Part shown: positions 48,756 through 57,841 of the stretch, in pieces | How the letters are laid out: every line of letters starts with the position of its first letter | Position numbering within the stretch: position 1 is the first letter of the stretch | Source of the DNA: Lingula anatina | Lineage: Eukaryota; Brachiopoda; Lingulata; Lingulida; Lingulidae | NCBI RefSeq assembly: GCF_001039355.2 | Contig: NW_019773592.1 | Coordinates: 226,001 to 290,000 of the forward strand | DNA: 64,000 nt | Reading direction: 5' to 3' | Program-made: the position numbers and the translations under genes | The notes under the pieces: model-generated | Database searches by the model: none | Seen by the model: the letters and a program-made list of their open reading frames with translations, nothing else | Told to the model about the DNA's origin: nothing

Positions 48756-49558
48756 TCACACACACGCTCGCAAGAATCGCGTGTTTGCATGTACTGCTGT
48801 GCTTATGTCCATACCACACTCGAAAGATTTACCTGTCCCCTATTCACACGGGAAACTCCTAAACTAATTTATCACATATTATATGTAAAAGTACATCGAG
48901 TATATACAATTTGCTCATGAGCGAAGGGACTGCCAAATGTCATTAGGAAAGCCTCTGTCGATTCCTTCCTTTCATTCATTCATCACACAGATTTTGAAAG
49001 CGTAGAGCAGACGAAAGACACTCAAAGCAGTACATTCACGTTAACTGATTCAGAGATAATTTCTGACTCTTTTCCAAGGTATCTTTCTTCATTTTTGACC
49101 GTCTTTCGACAGAAAATCTTAAATGCCGGACGACTGAAACTTGAAAAATCTGAAGACCCAGAATACGACCTCCTGACCCCATCTAAATTCGCCACTGACA
49201 CTTGTTGTGCTATTTTGTGGAATGAAACCAAGACTGTCATGATAATCAGATTTCGTAAAGTCCACGGTAAATGAATGCACATGCAAGATATAAGAAACAG
49301 AATCATATAAGATGCTTACAGTGTAACACACACAAAACACACTCAACGTCCAAGTTTTGTCTAAATATAATAGCTTTAGCAACGTTGAATCTATGGTGAA
49401 AAATGAATCTTACTTTACACGTTCATTGACATACGTACCTTTTTGCAGTCGGCACAGTAAACGGTTAAAAAATTAATACTACATACGGCCTGCCCAACTT
49501 CTACCAAGCTTACTGCAACAAAGACTGTGACTAGCAGAATAGATTTACTGCAAATCAT
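44774..49558 (-). CDS. Unrecognised secreted Cys-rich protein with EF-hand-like end, whole gene
   Basis: Exons 49558-49487, 46157-46048, 45878-45681 and 44825-44774 join in frame (phases 0, 2, 2) to 432 nt, 143 residues plus TAG. Residues 1-24 are a clear signal peptide with a hydrophobic core (SILLVTVFVAVSLV) and small residues GQA before the predicted cleavage. The mature part has eleven cysteines: six in VCGVGPCNFFGCACRGGC and RKSEDC, three in NPCVPTCQKC and two in KICRCDKK. The end, IFSDIDGKR then VDHISKEEFTDVV, looks like a single EF-hand loop with a split DxD-G and a conserved E-E-F, so Ca binding is possible but unproven. A TATA box and non-coding first exon lie upstream. I do not recognise the family and assign no function. 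The exons skip over a decayed second cassette that lies between exon 1 and exon 2. Confidence 0.75.
45681..45878 (-). CDS. Secreted protein second Cys exon (intact cassette)
   Basis: The exon encodes FNPCVPTCQKCRLDPSINPN then ALTDSLYALPFNSSHKICRC and DKKRAVDNMPYVRAKTRSIF. It ends SDIDGK plus a split Arg codon, phase 2, donor GTATGA. The acceptor aacaaag is modest. Confidence 0.75.
46048..46157 (-). CDS. Secreted protein Cys-rich exon (intact cassette)
   Basis: The acceptor is ctgttgcag. The exon encodes TTPVCGVGPCNFFGCACRGG then CRKSEDCVDTVYRYGS and leaves TT in phase 2 at a consensus GTAAGT donor. It joins the signal-peptide exon in phase 0. Confidence 0.8.
47225..48665 (-). pseudogene. Decayed second cassette of secreted-protein exons 2-4
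   Basis: These are homologues of the three intact exons. Exon 2-like 48665-48567 encodes IGPLCGVGRCNFFGCACSGG then CRKREDCVDTFLQ. Exon 3-like 48415-48232 encodes NPCVTTYQTCRLDSS, RRGICRCDKKRAVDNMSYVK and AFSEIDKK. Exon 4-like 47276-47225 encodes VDHISKEEFTDVVMAV. The GTAAGT donor after exon 2 has become TTTTAAT; the nearby GTCAGG donor would run straight into TAA. Exon 3 is 184 nt against 198, so exon 4 is reached in the wrong phase. No signal-peptide exon is duplicated. It is probably skipped or dead, though an alternative C terminus cannot be excluded. Confidence 0.75.
47657..47712. repeat. (TA)n microsatellite
   Basis: A 56-bp uninterrupted TA run within the decayed cassette copy, in what corresponds to intron 3. 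Confidence 0.97.
48721..48765. repeat. (CT)n(CA)n compound microsatellite
   Basis: CT repeats pass into CA repeats with one interruption, just upstream (minus-strand sense) of the decayed exon 2. Confidence 0.95.
49487..49558 (-). CDS. Secreted protein exon with start codon and signal peptide
   Basis: ATG at 49558-49556 opens MICSKSILLVTVFVAVSLVE then VGQA, exactly 24 codons, before donor GTATGT. The acceptor ctattccag lies three bases upstream of the ATG, so this is the second exon of the transcript. Confidence 0.8.
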
Positions 49559-49665
49559 GGCCTGGAATAGTTGAAAGAGTAAAACAAAATCAGCAAAATG
49601 AAATACCCTAGCTTACGACAAATTTGCGTTTGGTTCGCTCCAAGACAGTGCCTATAATAACTTAC

Positions 49666-49740
49666 GAGCTGAGATGTTTGAGATTGGTTTACTGAGATGT
49701 GAATGGCGAAACTGTGCTAACTCTATTTACATCTTATATA
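49666..49740 (-). promoter_or_regulatory. TATA box and 5' UTR exon of the secreted-protein gene
   Basis: On the minus strand TATATAAG lies at 49740-49733. About 30 bp downstream a start near 49705 would open a short non-coding exon that ends at 49666 before GTAAGT, with the acceptor at 49562. The start site itself is inferred. Confidence 0.55.
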
Positions 49741-50332
49741 AATATGCCTGTAGTCAATCAGTCATTGGCACCCTGTGTTCAAGAGCAGCGTAATGGATAT
49801 GCATTCAATCCTTGATTTCTATGATGTCAACTGTTGCATATTTTAGGAGCAGTAAAGCAGTGAAGATAAAACAAGGATAAGACGAACTCCCTAGAAATTC
49901 AGAGTTGTTTGCGTTGTGCTGGTAGTCCTCTCAGAAGGTTCACCGCGTTGACAGGGACTAAATTCTTAGCCGGAAATGACACTACAATAGCGCTTAAATT
50001 TCGTACACAGGCATACCTGTCCGTTTTGCAGCTGTATATCATGTAAAAGAAAGCTATCAGAAAATTATTGTCTTGTTTTTGTCATATCAAGGGTCGTTTC
50101 TTTTCCTCCATACTCGCACGTCATCGAAACCACTGCTAGCGCGTAGTTCCGTTACCCCATTCAGATTGGGCCCGGGAACTAAACGAAAAGAGCGGAGATT
50201 TCCATTGATAACGCAATGACCCAGTCAAATGATTATGAAATGAGCCTAAATAAATTAGCTATATCCGGTCCCCATATTTGTAACTCACAAAAGATTACTT
50301 CATGTCAACGCTGTCTAACCGCTGATTAAGGA

Positions 50333-50632
50333 TCGCAGGGACCTTTCCCGACTCTGTAAAATTAAGTGTACTCTTCCCTGATAATTTTCATATGTGATTA
50401 AAGTTACATTTTCTAAACTTAATGAATATGAAGCAAAACACGATATATACTATAAACGAAGAGCGTGCACATAAGATACGATTTCGATTCAGGATGGCAG
50501 AGTGCTTTCCCCAACTCTGTGAAGTTAAGTGCAGTCTTTCCTAAAAAATTTGTATGTGTAAAGTGTTACATTTTCCAAAGTTATCCAAAGCAAAATACGA
50601 TGCATATTCTAAGCGGAAAGCGTGCTCAAGAT
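50333..50632. repeat. Diverged 157-bp direct repeat pair
   Basis: The segment from about 50333 (CTTTCCCGACTCTGTAAAAT, then GTTACATTTTCTAAA, GAAGAGCGTGC) recurs from about 50493 (CTTTCCCCAACTCTGTGAAG, then GTTACATTTTCCAAA, GGAAAGCGTGC). Each half is about 75-80 percent alike by eye. Function unknown. Confidence 0.7.
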
Positions 50633-51046
50633 CGGCGCCATGTTGCTCATGTCCTAGAGTTGTTACCCAGTATCGTTGACGTGCACATATATCTATCAAT
50701 GAATAAACTGTATATTAATTTATTATATCTCTGTATAATAAATATAACGGCCATTATACACGGAGAGGTTTCTTTCATACAAAGCAAGACAGGAATGCCC
50801 GCATTCATGGCTCTATTTCAATAACTTGAGCTGAAGAGTACAATACAACTACATCACCAGCCAACACAATAGGTGTTCTTTTTGTCCTCAAAGATATATT
50901 TTTAAGGTCAGAGTCAGTTAATAAACAAGCGCCATTTTTCCCCACTGTGGAGAAGTTCTAAAAGGGAAAGGAAGAAACAGGGCACATGTTTCAGGGATTA
51001 TCTTAAAAACTGTTGTGATAAATATGAAAGTAGGCCTGCGCAGTAA

Positions 51047-51303
51047 GGCTTCGTTCACATGCAATGTCTGTTTTCTAAATTCTATTTTCTATTCGCGCTA
51101 TCTTATGATCACGGTCTGTGCACTGAATATCCCGCCGCGTAATTACTGGCAGCGCGAGCCAGTTACTTATAGTAACTTATAGTAAGTGCCTCGCACTGCC
51201 AGTAATTACGCGGCGGGATAATCAGTGCACAGACCGTGATCATAAGACATGCCGCAAATAGAAAATAGAATTTAGAAAATAGACATTGCATGTGAACGAA
51301 GCC
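51047..51303. mobile_element. Fold-back MITE, PIF/Harbinger-like
   Basis: The 257-bp element begins GGCTTCGTTCACATGCAATG and ends in its exact complement. TAA is duplicated on both sides (51044-51046, 51304-51306). The two halves are almost fully complementary (arms over 100 bp), leaving a short loop near 51160-51195. A TAA target duplication with G-rich ends points to PIF/Harbinger (Tourist-like) elements. It has no coding capacity. Confidence 0.85.
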
Positions 51304-51455
51304 TAAGTGATAACATGTAATTGTGATCTCTGTTGATCGATGCTGCACCATTTGGAAGTTGAGGGATAAATGATTATTATGACAATTTTTAGACTTAGTG
51401 ATTCAACAAAACCAACTCAATCATCCTTTGTAAACTATAAAAGAGACAGCCAGAC

Positions 51456-53431
51456 ATGGCAGAAGCAGCTTTCACAGATAGTCTCTCGACATGTGCTGCC
51501 TTGCTACCATACATTTTGCTATGGTTGTTTATGTGACCATGCTAAGCGCACCCTGACTCCGAATAGGACGTTTTTGTGTCCCATTTGTAGAGAAGAGATC
51601 CAGTTTCCAACTGGTGGACTTACACCCCATTCTCATAGATTAGATCGACCTACATTGGATCGACCTAACTCCCTGGGGGTTCACGCTAAATAGCTGTCAG
51701 CCGGGCGGACACGAAAGTTAATTACCCCTTAAAGCTTGTAGTAAGCGGGGACGGACACTTAAGGGGGATTATCTGACAGTAATCTAGTGAGACTCCCCGC
51801 GGTGATAGATCGATCTAAAAGTTGTGAGAACAGAGCCTTACTCAACTGAAAAAAAATTTGTCTTCAGCAAGGCCATGGACATCATAACCCAGCAACGAGA
51901 GAGAAGGACATTAGAAGAGGAACAGGTCAATGAAGCAGGAGAGGAAAAGGCCATTACACAGATGAGAAACAGTTGTGAGAAACATGCTAATAATGAATTA
52001 AAATATTGCTGTGAAGATGATGATACAGTTAAATATGGTGAGTGTATAGCAACAGAACATGGTGGACGTCGTATTTCATCAGTTGAGCAATTGCAAAAAG
52101 CAGTAGAGGCAAAATTAAAGCTACCCTTGTGAAAACCATGAAAACAACAAACAGGTTTAAAGCGGCAGTTGCCATGGAAATAGCCAATGAATCAGGACTC
52201 TCAAATCAGGACAGGCACCATCAAAAACATAAAAAAACAAGCTCAGAGTCTCCACAAATTAATTGATCAGAGGGTAGAGACACTGATATCAGAGGTGAAT
52301 TCTGCTTACGACAACAGGAAAAGGCAGAGGGAGAAAAACAAGGACATCCTTGAACTCCACCATATTTCCTTGTACAGTGCCTGTGACTTTGCCCAGGAAC
52401 TCATCGTTAATGCCACTGACTCTGATGTCATGGTTCATGCAAAATCTCTGATAGAAAGACTGGAAGAAATGGAGAAAACACCTGTCCCATCTCCAGACAC
52501 ACCTACACAGATATTGTACAGCCAAGGTAAGATATCTACTGCCGGACTGATAGCCATGTTAGGACAGGTGACAGTACAATCACAACGTTCATTACCTGGG
52601 GAGGGAACAAATCCAACACCACATCCTCATGTTTTCTTAGAGAAGGCAGAATGTGTACATTCCTTCAGTTCTAAGCTGAAAGATGACAGAAAAATTGCCA
52701 TACATGGGTTAGCCATAGATATGGAACAAATGTTTGTTGTGGATAATGAAAACAACAGAACAAAAATGTTCACACATGCTGGAGAGTTCAAGCACAACAT
52801 TGAAATAAGCAGTCCATTTCACGTGGCTGTGTCACAGACTGGTCAACCGTATATAACATCAGTAAATGACAAATATGTGAAAGTGTTCTCCACTAGAGGT
52901 CAGCCGCTGGCAACCGTGGGTCAGGATCAACTGAAGGAGCCATGGGGTATTACGCTGAACAAACAAGGTCATGTGATGATTTGTGACAGAGGAAAGAAAT
53001 GCATCTTGTCATTCCATGCAGACAGCGGGCAGCTTCTGAACACTATTCCACTCAGTATGTGTGAATGCCCAGAGTACATCACAGTGAACAATGTAAATGA
53101 TAACATTGTGATATCAGACTGGGGCAGTAGCTGTGTACATGTGCTGTCACCATTTGGGAATCAGCTGTACCAGTATGGGACATATTGCAGTGGTGTTGGT
53201 CAAATGTTGATATCACAGGGAGTTTGCACAGACAGATATGGTCACATCTTCATTGCTGACAGGGATAACAACAGGATAGTGGCGCTGAGTCCACAGGGAC
53301 AGTTCATCAGATACATTGCCACTCACCGTGATGGAATGGAGCGTCCCGTAGCATTAGCCATCAACCCTGCTGACCAGCTGATGGTGGCAGAGAGAAAGGG
53401 CAATGTTAAGACATTCCAGTACTTACAATAA
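51456..53431 (+). pseudogene. Intronless TRIM-NHL (RING/B-box/NHL) pseudogene
   Basis: The original start is MAEAAFTDSL (51456). A deletion then removes the first zinc-binding knuckle and shifts frame into RHVLPCYHTFCYGCLCDH and LCPICREEIQFPTGG of a C3HC4 RING. A MITE interrupts at 51630-51830. Then come a B-box (CEKHANNELKYCC...ECIATEHGG, about 51970-52060), a frameshift near 52115, and a second near 52200 after IKATLVKTMKTTNRF. The 414-codon frame to 53431 supplies a coiled coil (KKQAQSLHKLIDQRVETLIS) and about six NHL blades (about 52680-53425: GLAIDMEQMFVVDNENN, GVCTDRYGHIFIADRDNN). Intact relatives are E3 ubiquitin ligases of the TRIM2/3/71-like group. The lack of introns, usual in expanded TRIM-NHL families, does not by itself mean retroposition. 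A shorter NHL-only protein from 52187 cannot be excluded. Confidence 0.85.
51630..51830. mobile_element. 200-bp MITE inserted in the TRIM pseudogene
   Basis: Both ends read inward TTCTCA, a five- or six-base spacer, then TTAGATCGA(C/T)CTA. The insert is richer in G+C than the host gene and splits the open frame between the RING (…PTGGL) and the segment leading to the B-box (TEPYSTEKKF). No target duplication could be fixed, so the exact ends and superfamily are open. Confidence 0.65.
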
Positions 53432-53883
53432 ATGTTGCTGAAATTAAACTCTGCTGAAAATGTATATCACAATACTGATATTCTGATGGAAGTTCAGCTG
53501 TTGATAATTAATAAGATTTTACTGCTAACTTTCTACAATAAATTAAAGCTATACTACCAAATACAGACTTGACTTGGAATATTATTTTTCCAAATCATTT
53601 TTCATCAGTTTTTTTTCCTATTTTGCTGACTGATAAATGAAAATAAAGATTAAAATCGTGTTTTAATAACTTTAAATTATCTCTTTAATGTCATTGTGAC
53701 ATCAGTTCATTAATGGAATTCACCAGAGAAGCAAACAAAAACACATTGCCTATTCTATGTCATACGACAATCATTAAAAAGAGATATTTTGGACCTCCAT
53801 ATTTTCCAAATCATTGTCTGTAAAAGAGTTACACGCTCCGCAAAGGACCCTCATGTCAGTGTCTAGTCACAGTTACGGTGGCT

Positions 53884-54480
53884 GTTACGCCTGACCTCTT
53901 CTGGCTGCTACCAGCGCTCTCAAGTGGCAAGGCATTGCTTGGGATAGGTTTTTAAAGTTCAATCTGGAATAACATTCCAGGCTTCGGTCAAAATCTGTCC
54001 AATTTGGTCCAGTTTTGTTGTAGGACATGTAAGCCATTGATTCGGCGAGTAATGGCCTACCCACATATTGTCTATGTGGTTCAAATATGGCGGTTTTGAT
54101 GACCAAGGTAGCTGCTCATTCCCTTGGTTCTGTAAGTAATCTGCTATTAAAAGTGCTCTGTAAGAACCGGCAATCTCACCGTGCAACCTAAAATTCTTCC
54201 TCAGTTGCCCCCTATCAAATGATAGCCAAGTGGTTTCCAGATTATTTCTTTATTTGATCTGGTTCAGGTTTTCGTCGATGACTACCATTGGTGTTTTGGC
54301 ACCAATGTGGTATCCACTCCGAATACTAACGCTGTTAATGACTTTAGTCACTTTAGACGCCGCACGCGCTTCGTCGTTGGCCTCTTTTGGATGTCTGTAA
54401 ACTCTGTTTTGATTGTTGAGCGGTACAGGTGAAATCTGACCTTAATAAAGAAACCCACAAGATTTCAGTGTTCAACCCAG
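53884..54480 (-). mobile_element. Tc1/mariner transposase relic
   Basis: On the minus strand, fragments of a DDE transposase in shifting frames can be read in order. They are RFHLYRS at about 54440, VYRHPKEANDEARAASKV and GYHIGAKTPMVVIDENLNQI near 54410-54240, then LIADYLQNQGNEQLPWSSKP with PYLNHIDNMWVGH near 54150-54050, and ILTEAWNVIP. These match the Tc1-like layout of V-x-GGI...GNLN, LPWPS-SPDLNPIE-LW and W--IP. Asp of the SPD motif is now Tyr and the Glu of PIE is now Asp, and frames are broken, so it is dead. Confidence 0.75.
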
Positions 54481-56040
54481 AAACAGTCAAAGTCCCCAAT
54501 TCATCAGAGAAACATACAACGATGTTTTGCTGTTTACAGTGGGTTCCCCCGAGGTCGTCTGGTATTCTAACCTGCTAAAACCAGTTTGGTGTCCGCAAAG
54601 GGCCTTGAAAAATGCGTTTTGGTGGCAATATACCCCTCATTCTGAACGGACTGGGTGGCTTTTGTTTAGTTGCAACAGCATATCCCGAAAGACAGTGGGT
54701 CCTGTACCCTGGTGGTAAGATTTCAATAAATTGGGTGTGGCCTCTGTGTAGGTACATCTTTCTGGGCATTACTCTATAAAACTGTGCGGAGCGTTTCGTT
54801 TGGAGCAATTATCTGTGTGGCAATGCCTGTTTTTTACGCGCCATTCTGCCACGGATTAACAAATTTGTAAAGCACTGCATAGCTCATTTTACACCTTGCA
54901 AAACTAACCACTTGCATGCAAAATTTCAAATTCTTCTATGCAGTAGTTGCCGATATATGGATACTTTTTTGACAGAACCATGCCTTGCCAAACCCAAGCT
55001 TTGACCTGTCCAAAGGAGCACTACCAAATTAAATCACTGCATAGTACATAATGCAGCAGCGCAACAAACCTGGTATTCAGTTAATTGGTTGCGACACACC
55101 TGACTACACACTTCTCCATTCACATATCTTATATGAGATCCGAGTTTGTGAAAAAAAGAACGCATTTTCACCTAGGCATACCTTCGAAACTGAAATATTT
55201 CATATTAAATGTCAAGTCTGTAGTGCCATACACTGAAAATGCTACAGAGTGGCTAAAAGTTTTGTTAGGTATAGCTTTAATTTAGTGTAGAAAACGAAAA
55301 AAGTTTAATGTTATGAGGCACAATACTGATGATTACAAAAACCATTCCGGTATGTTATTACCCCTGACAATGAGGATAGGTTGTAGGAACCAGAATGTGA
55401 GGCGTAGTTAGTCTACTTCAAAGCTGTGATAGCAGACTGGAAGAGAAACTATATTTATATATCACAACATTGTTTAGATTTATTATTATAATTAATATTA
55501 AAATGCTGACATAATGTTAAAACAAGGCAGCAAAGCTGTGAAATGCATTTATAAATAAATGTCAAAACTGATAGAAACGGTGATATTAAAACAGCTTAAA
55601 ATGACAGACAACTAATTTAATAATGAAAGTCCACGAAATATTTTAGCAATAATCAGGGCGTCAAGTTCCTACTTCTCCTATGTTTTCATTTTTTTTTTTT
55701 TTTGAGATCTTCGTATTTTTCTTGTTTTCTAGAGAAAATCCCTATTTATTCCTATTTTTGGTCTAAAAATGATGTTATGTATCAAGGATACCTTAGTCAA
55801 CAATGAACTCGAACTGAATGTGTTGACTGCGCCAAGTGTATTTCAATTAGGATAAAGAAAAATCTGAATCTGATACTGGGTCTTACTTGATATGAACACC
55901 ACTACACGTTCAAGTAAAATCCAGTATAAGATTCAATTTAAATATAGCCGTTAACCGCGACTGTCTTGCTCGTGCACATCAGTGATGATACAATAAGCGG
56001 AAACCCCTTTTACCTTTTGTTTTTAATCTTACAGAACTGA
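54481..56040. other. Intergenic, nothing recognised
   Basis: No gene or clear element was seen. The part to about 54830 may still belong to the transposon relic or another insertion, but its 60- to 77-residue frames match nothing I know. Confidence 0.4.
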
Positions 56041-56044
56041 TATT

Positions 56045-56420
56045 TATCATAAAATACACATCGAGTCCAAACATCAGCATGATCGGCCCATTTTTTGAAA
56101 AGTTACGCTGGGTTTTTTGGCTTTTTTTCAGCATATATGAAATAACACTGAAAACACATTTTGATGAAAACCCATAGGCCTATAAACTTGAAACTTACAG
56201 GAGTGATCGATCTTACTGAAATACTTCGAAAATCGGCTTAATCGGACCATTTTTGCAAATGGTTTGGTTTTTAGTGGGCTTTTTTCAGTGTATATGCGAT
56301 ATAGATAACACATTGAGTGTAAAACTTGTTGTCTTCAAACTTACAGGAATAATCAATATCCTAAAACAGGTCAAGTTTGAAAACCAGCCTGATCAGATTT
56401 TTTTTCTTGAAATAATGCAA
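56045..56420. repeat. Degenerate tandem repeat, unit about 150 bp
   Basis: Similar strings recur at spacing near 150 bp: CGGCCCATTTTTTGAAAA / CGGACCATTTTTGCAAAT / TCAGATTTTTTTTCTTGAAA, each following AAACTTACAGGA(G/A)T(G/A)ATC-type sequence. A further faint copy may lie at 56640-56740. Confidence 0.6.
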
Positions 56421-56761
56421 TTTTTTGGTATTATTTTCATTTTTCACATTCATGTTTTGGCGTTTTCAGGAATTTCAGGAATTTCACCTGAACATCTTTG
56501 CTGATCACTTTTTCCACTTATCTATGTTATCTGCAGGGCATAATTAAAAAATGGTGGTGATTATGGTGGTAAGCAAAAAAAAAAAAAACATTTTGGCCAC
56601 TGACGCCATAATTCCCATTAATGTAAAACCATGTCACTTATGCATCTCAAATCACAGAAAATATTTATAGGACTGTAATACAGCTTCAGTTAGAAAACGG
56701 CTTGATTGATTTTTTCCGGAAGTTTAGTTGAGTTTAAAATTGGCAAACATAAAATGGCTCA

Positions 56762-56764
56762 AAA

Positions 56765-56811
<47 letters not shown>

Positions 56812-56812
56812 A
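56762..56812. repeat. (AAAT)n microsatellite
   Basis: About twelve uninterrupted AAAT/AATA tetranucleotide units. Confidence 0.97.
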
Positions 56813-57841
56813 ACAAAGATAGATAATAACAGTTTAGTAAATATAAAGTATGCACATGCCATCAATGCTTTGGCCAATAAACTTTATTATTACACTGTTT
56901 ATCGTCGTTTAATTTTTTCTCAGCTAACACGGTTTAGAATCTTCATCCGCCTGGGGTGGTTTTTCTAGAGGGAGCTAATCGACGCTCGTCTGTCACCCTG
57001 ATACCTCAATAATAAAAATAATAGTATCAGAATGACTTAATCAGAATGAGTTTATAATAGTTTAACTTTATACTGTCATCCTAGTTACCGCAGTAAAAAC
57101 CATTTTATTAACTTTCAACATATTAAATAAAAACGCCGTATGTCCGCAGTGTCCATATGTCCGCCGTGGGACTTAGTGTCATGCCAACTGCCAGCAGATA
57201 TGTGATGACGTGCAATATCTATTTTGAGCTTCACATGCCATTCGTGTCAGCTTCTTCATTTTTATATCTCAGAATATATAATACAGAGAACAAACTGGCA
57301 GTCATATTGTACGTCCACACTACGTCTGTCACTCAGGATGTGAAGTCAGTATTTCAAAGAACTGTTATCCGGGAATCATTCCTTGAATAAGGGCTCTAAG
57401 CCTAATGACGTACAAAAGGCCAATTAATCTCAACAATAATGGTAAGCACGATTCTTAGTTTTTTAACAGCTGAAAGTAAGAAGTGGGAAAACGAAGGCTA
57501 ATGCAGTGTGCTACATGTAGTACAAGTGGAATATCTACTTTATTTTTTTTTTCTGTAAAACTATGCAGGCTTGAATATCAACGACGCAGCTTCTTGATCA
57601 GCTTGGGGTTTTCTTGGTTGCATTGGGATAATCCAGTAAAAGTAGACACCACGGGAAATAGAAGAATTCAGGTATGAGAGACGGTTGGCGGGTTTGAAGT
57701 CATCAACCTATTCAAAATATCTACATAAATTACAGACGTAGCCAATAGAACATTCAGCACCGTTTTCCTTCCCAGAGTAAGAGAAATCGGAGAAGATTCG
57801 CTAAACACACTCAGAGTGCTTGCAGATTTGAAGACAAGAAC
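56813..57841. other. 5' flank of the GPCR gene
   Basis: No coding exon was recognised. The GPCR promoter and any non-coding 5' exon should lie here. Pyrimidine-rich AG sites such as ttccttcccag (about 57766-57776) could be an acceptor for a UTR intron, which is speculative. Confidence 0.4.

Larger units (their letters stand above)
44515..49020. repeat. About 2 kb tandem duplication carrying the exon cassette
   Basis: 44515-46480 and 46980-49020 are homologous through exons and introns alike. Examples are AAGATAACA...CTGAAT near the left ends, ACTTGCATG and TAATCCAGAAAATCTGTG in the middle, and CGTAGAGCAGACGAA at the right. Divergence is clearly greater than in the 5.4 kb intronic duplication, so this one is older. 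Copy 2 has acquired (TA)n at 47657-47712 and CT/CA repeats at 48721-48765. Confidence 0.9.

Noticed and set aside
52289-52525. 78-residue minus-strand frame
   Set aside because: It is antisense shadow of the TRIM-NHL coiled-coil region.
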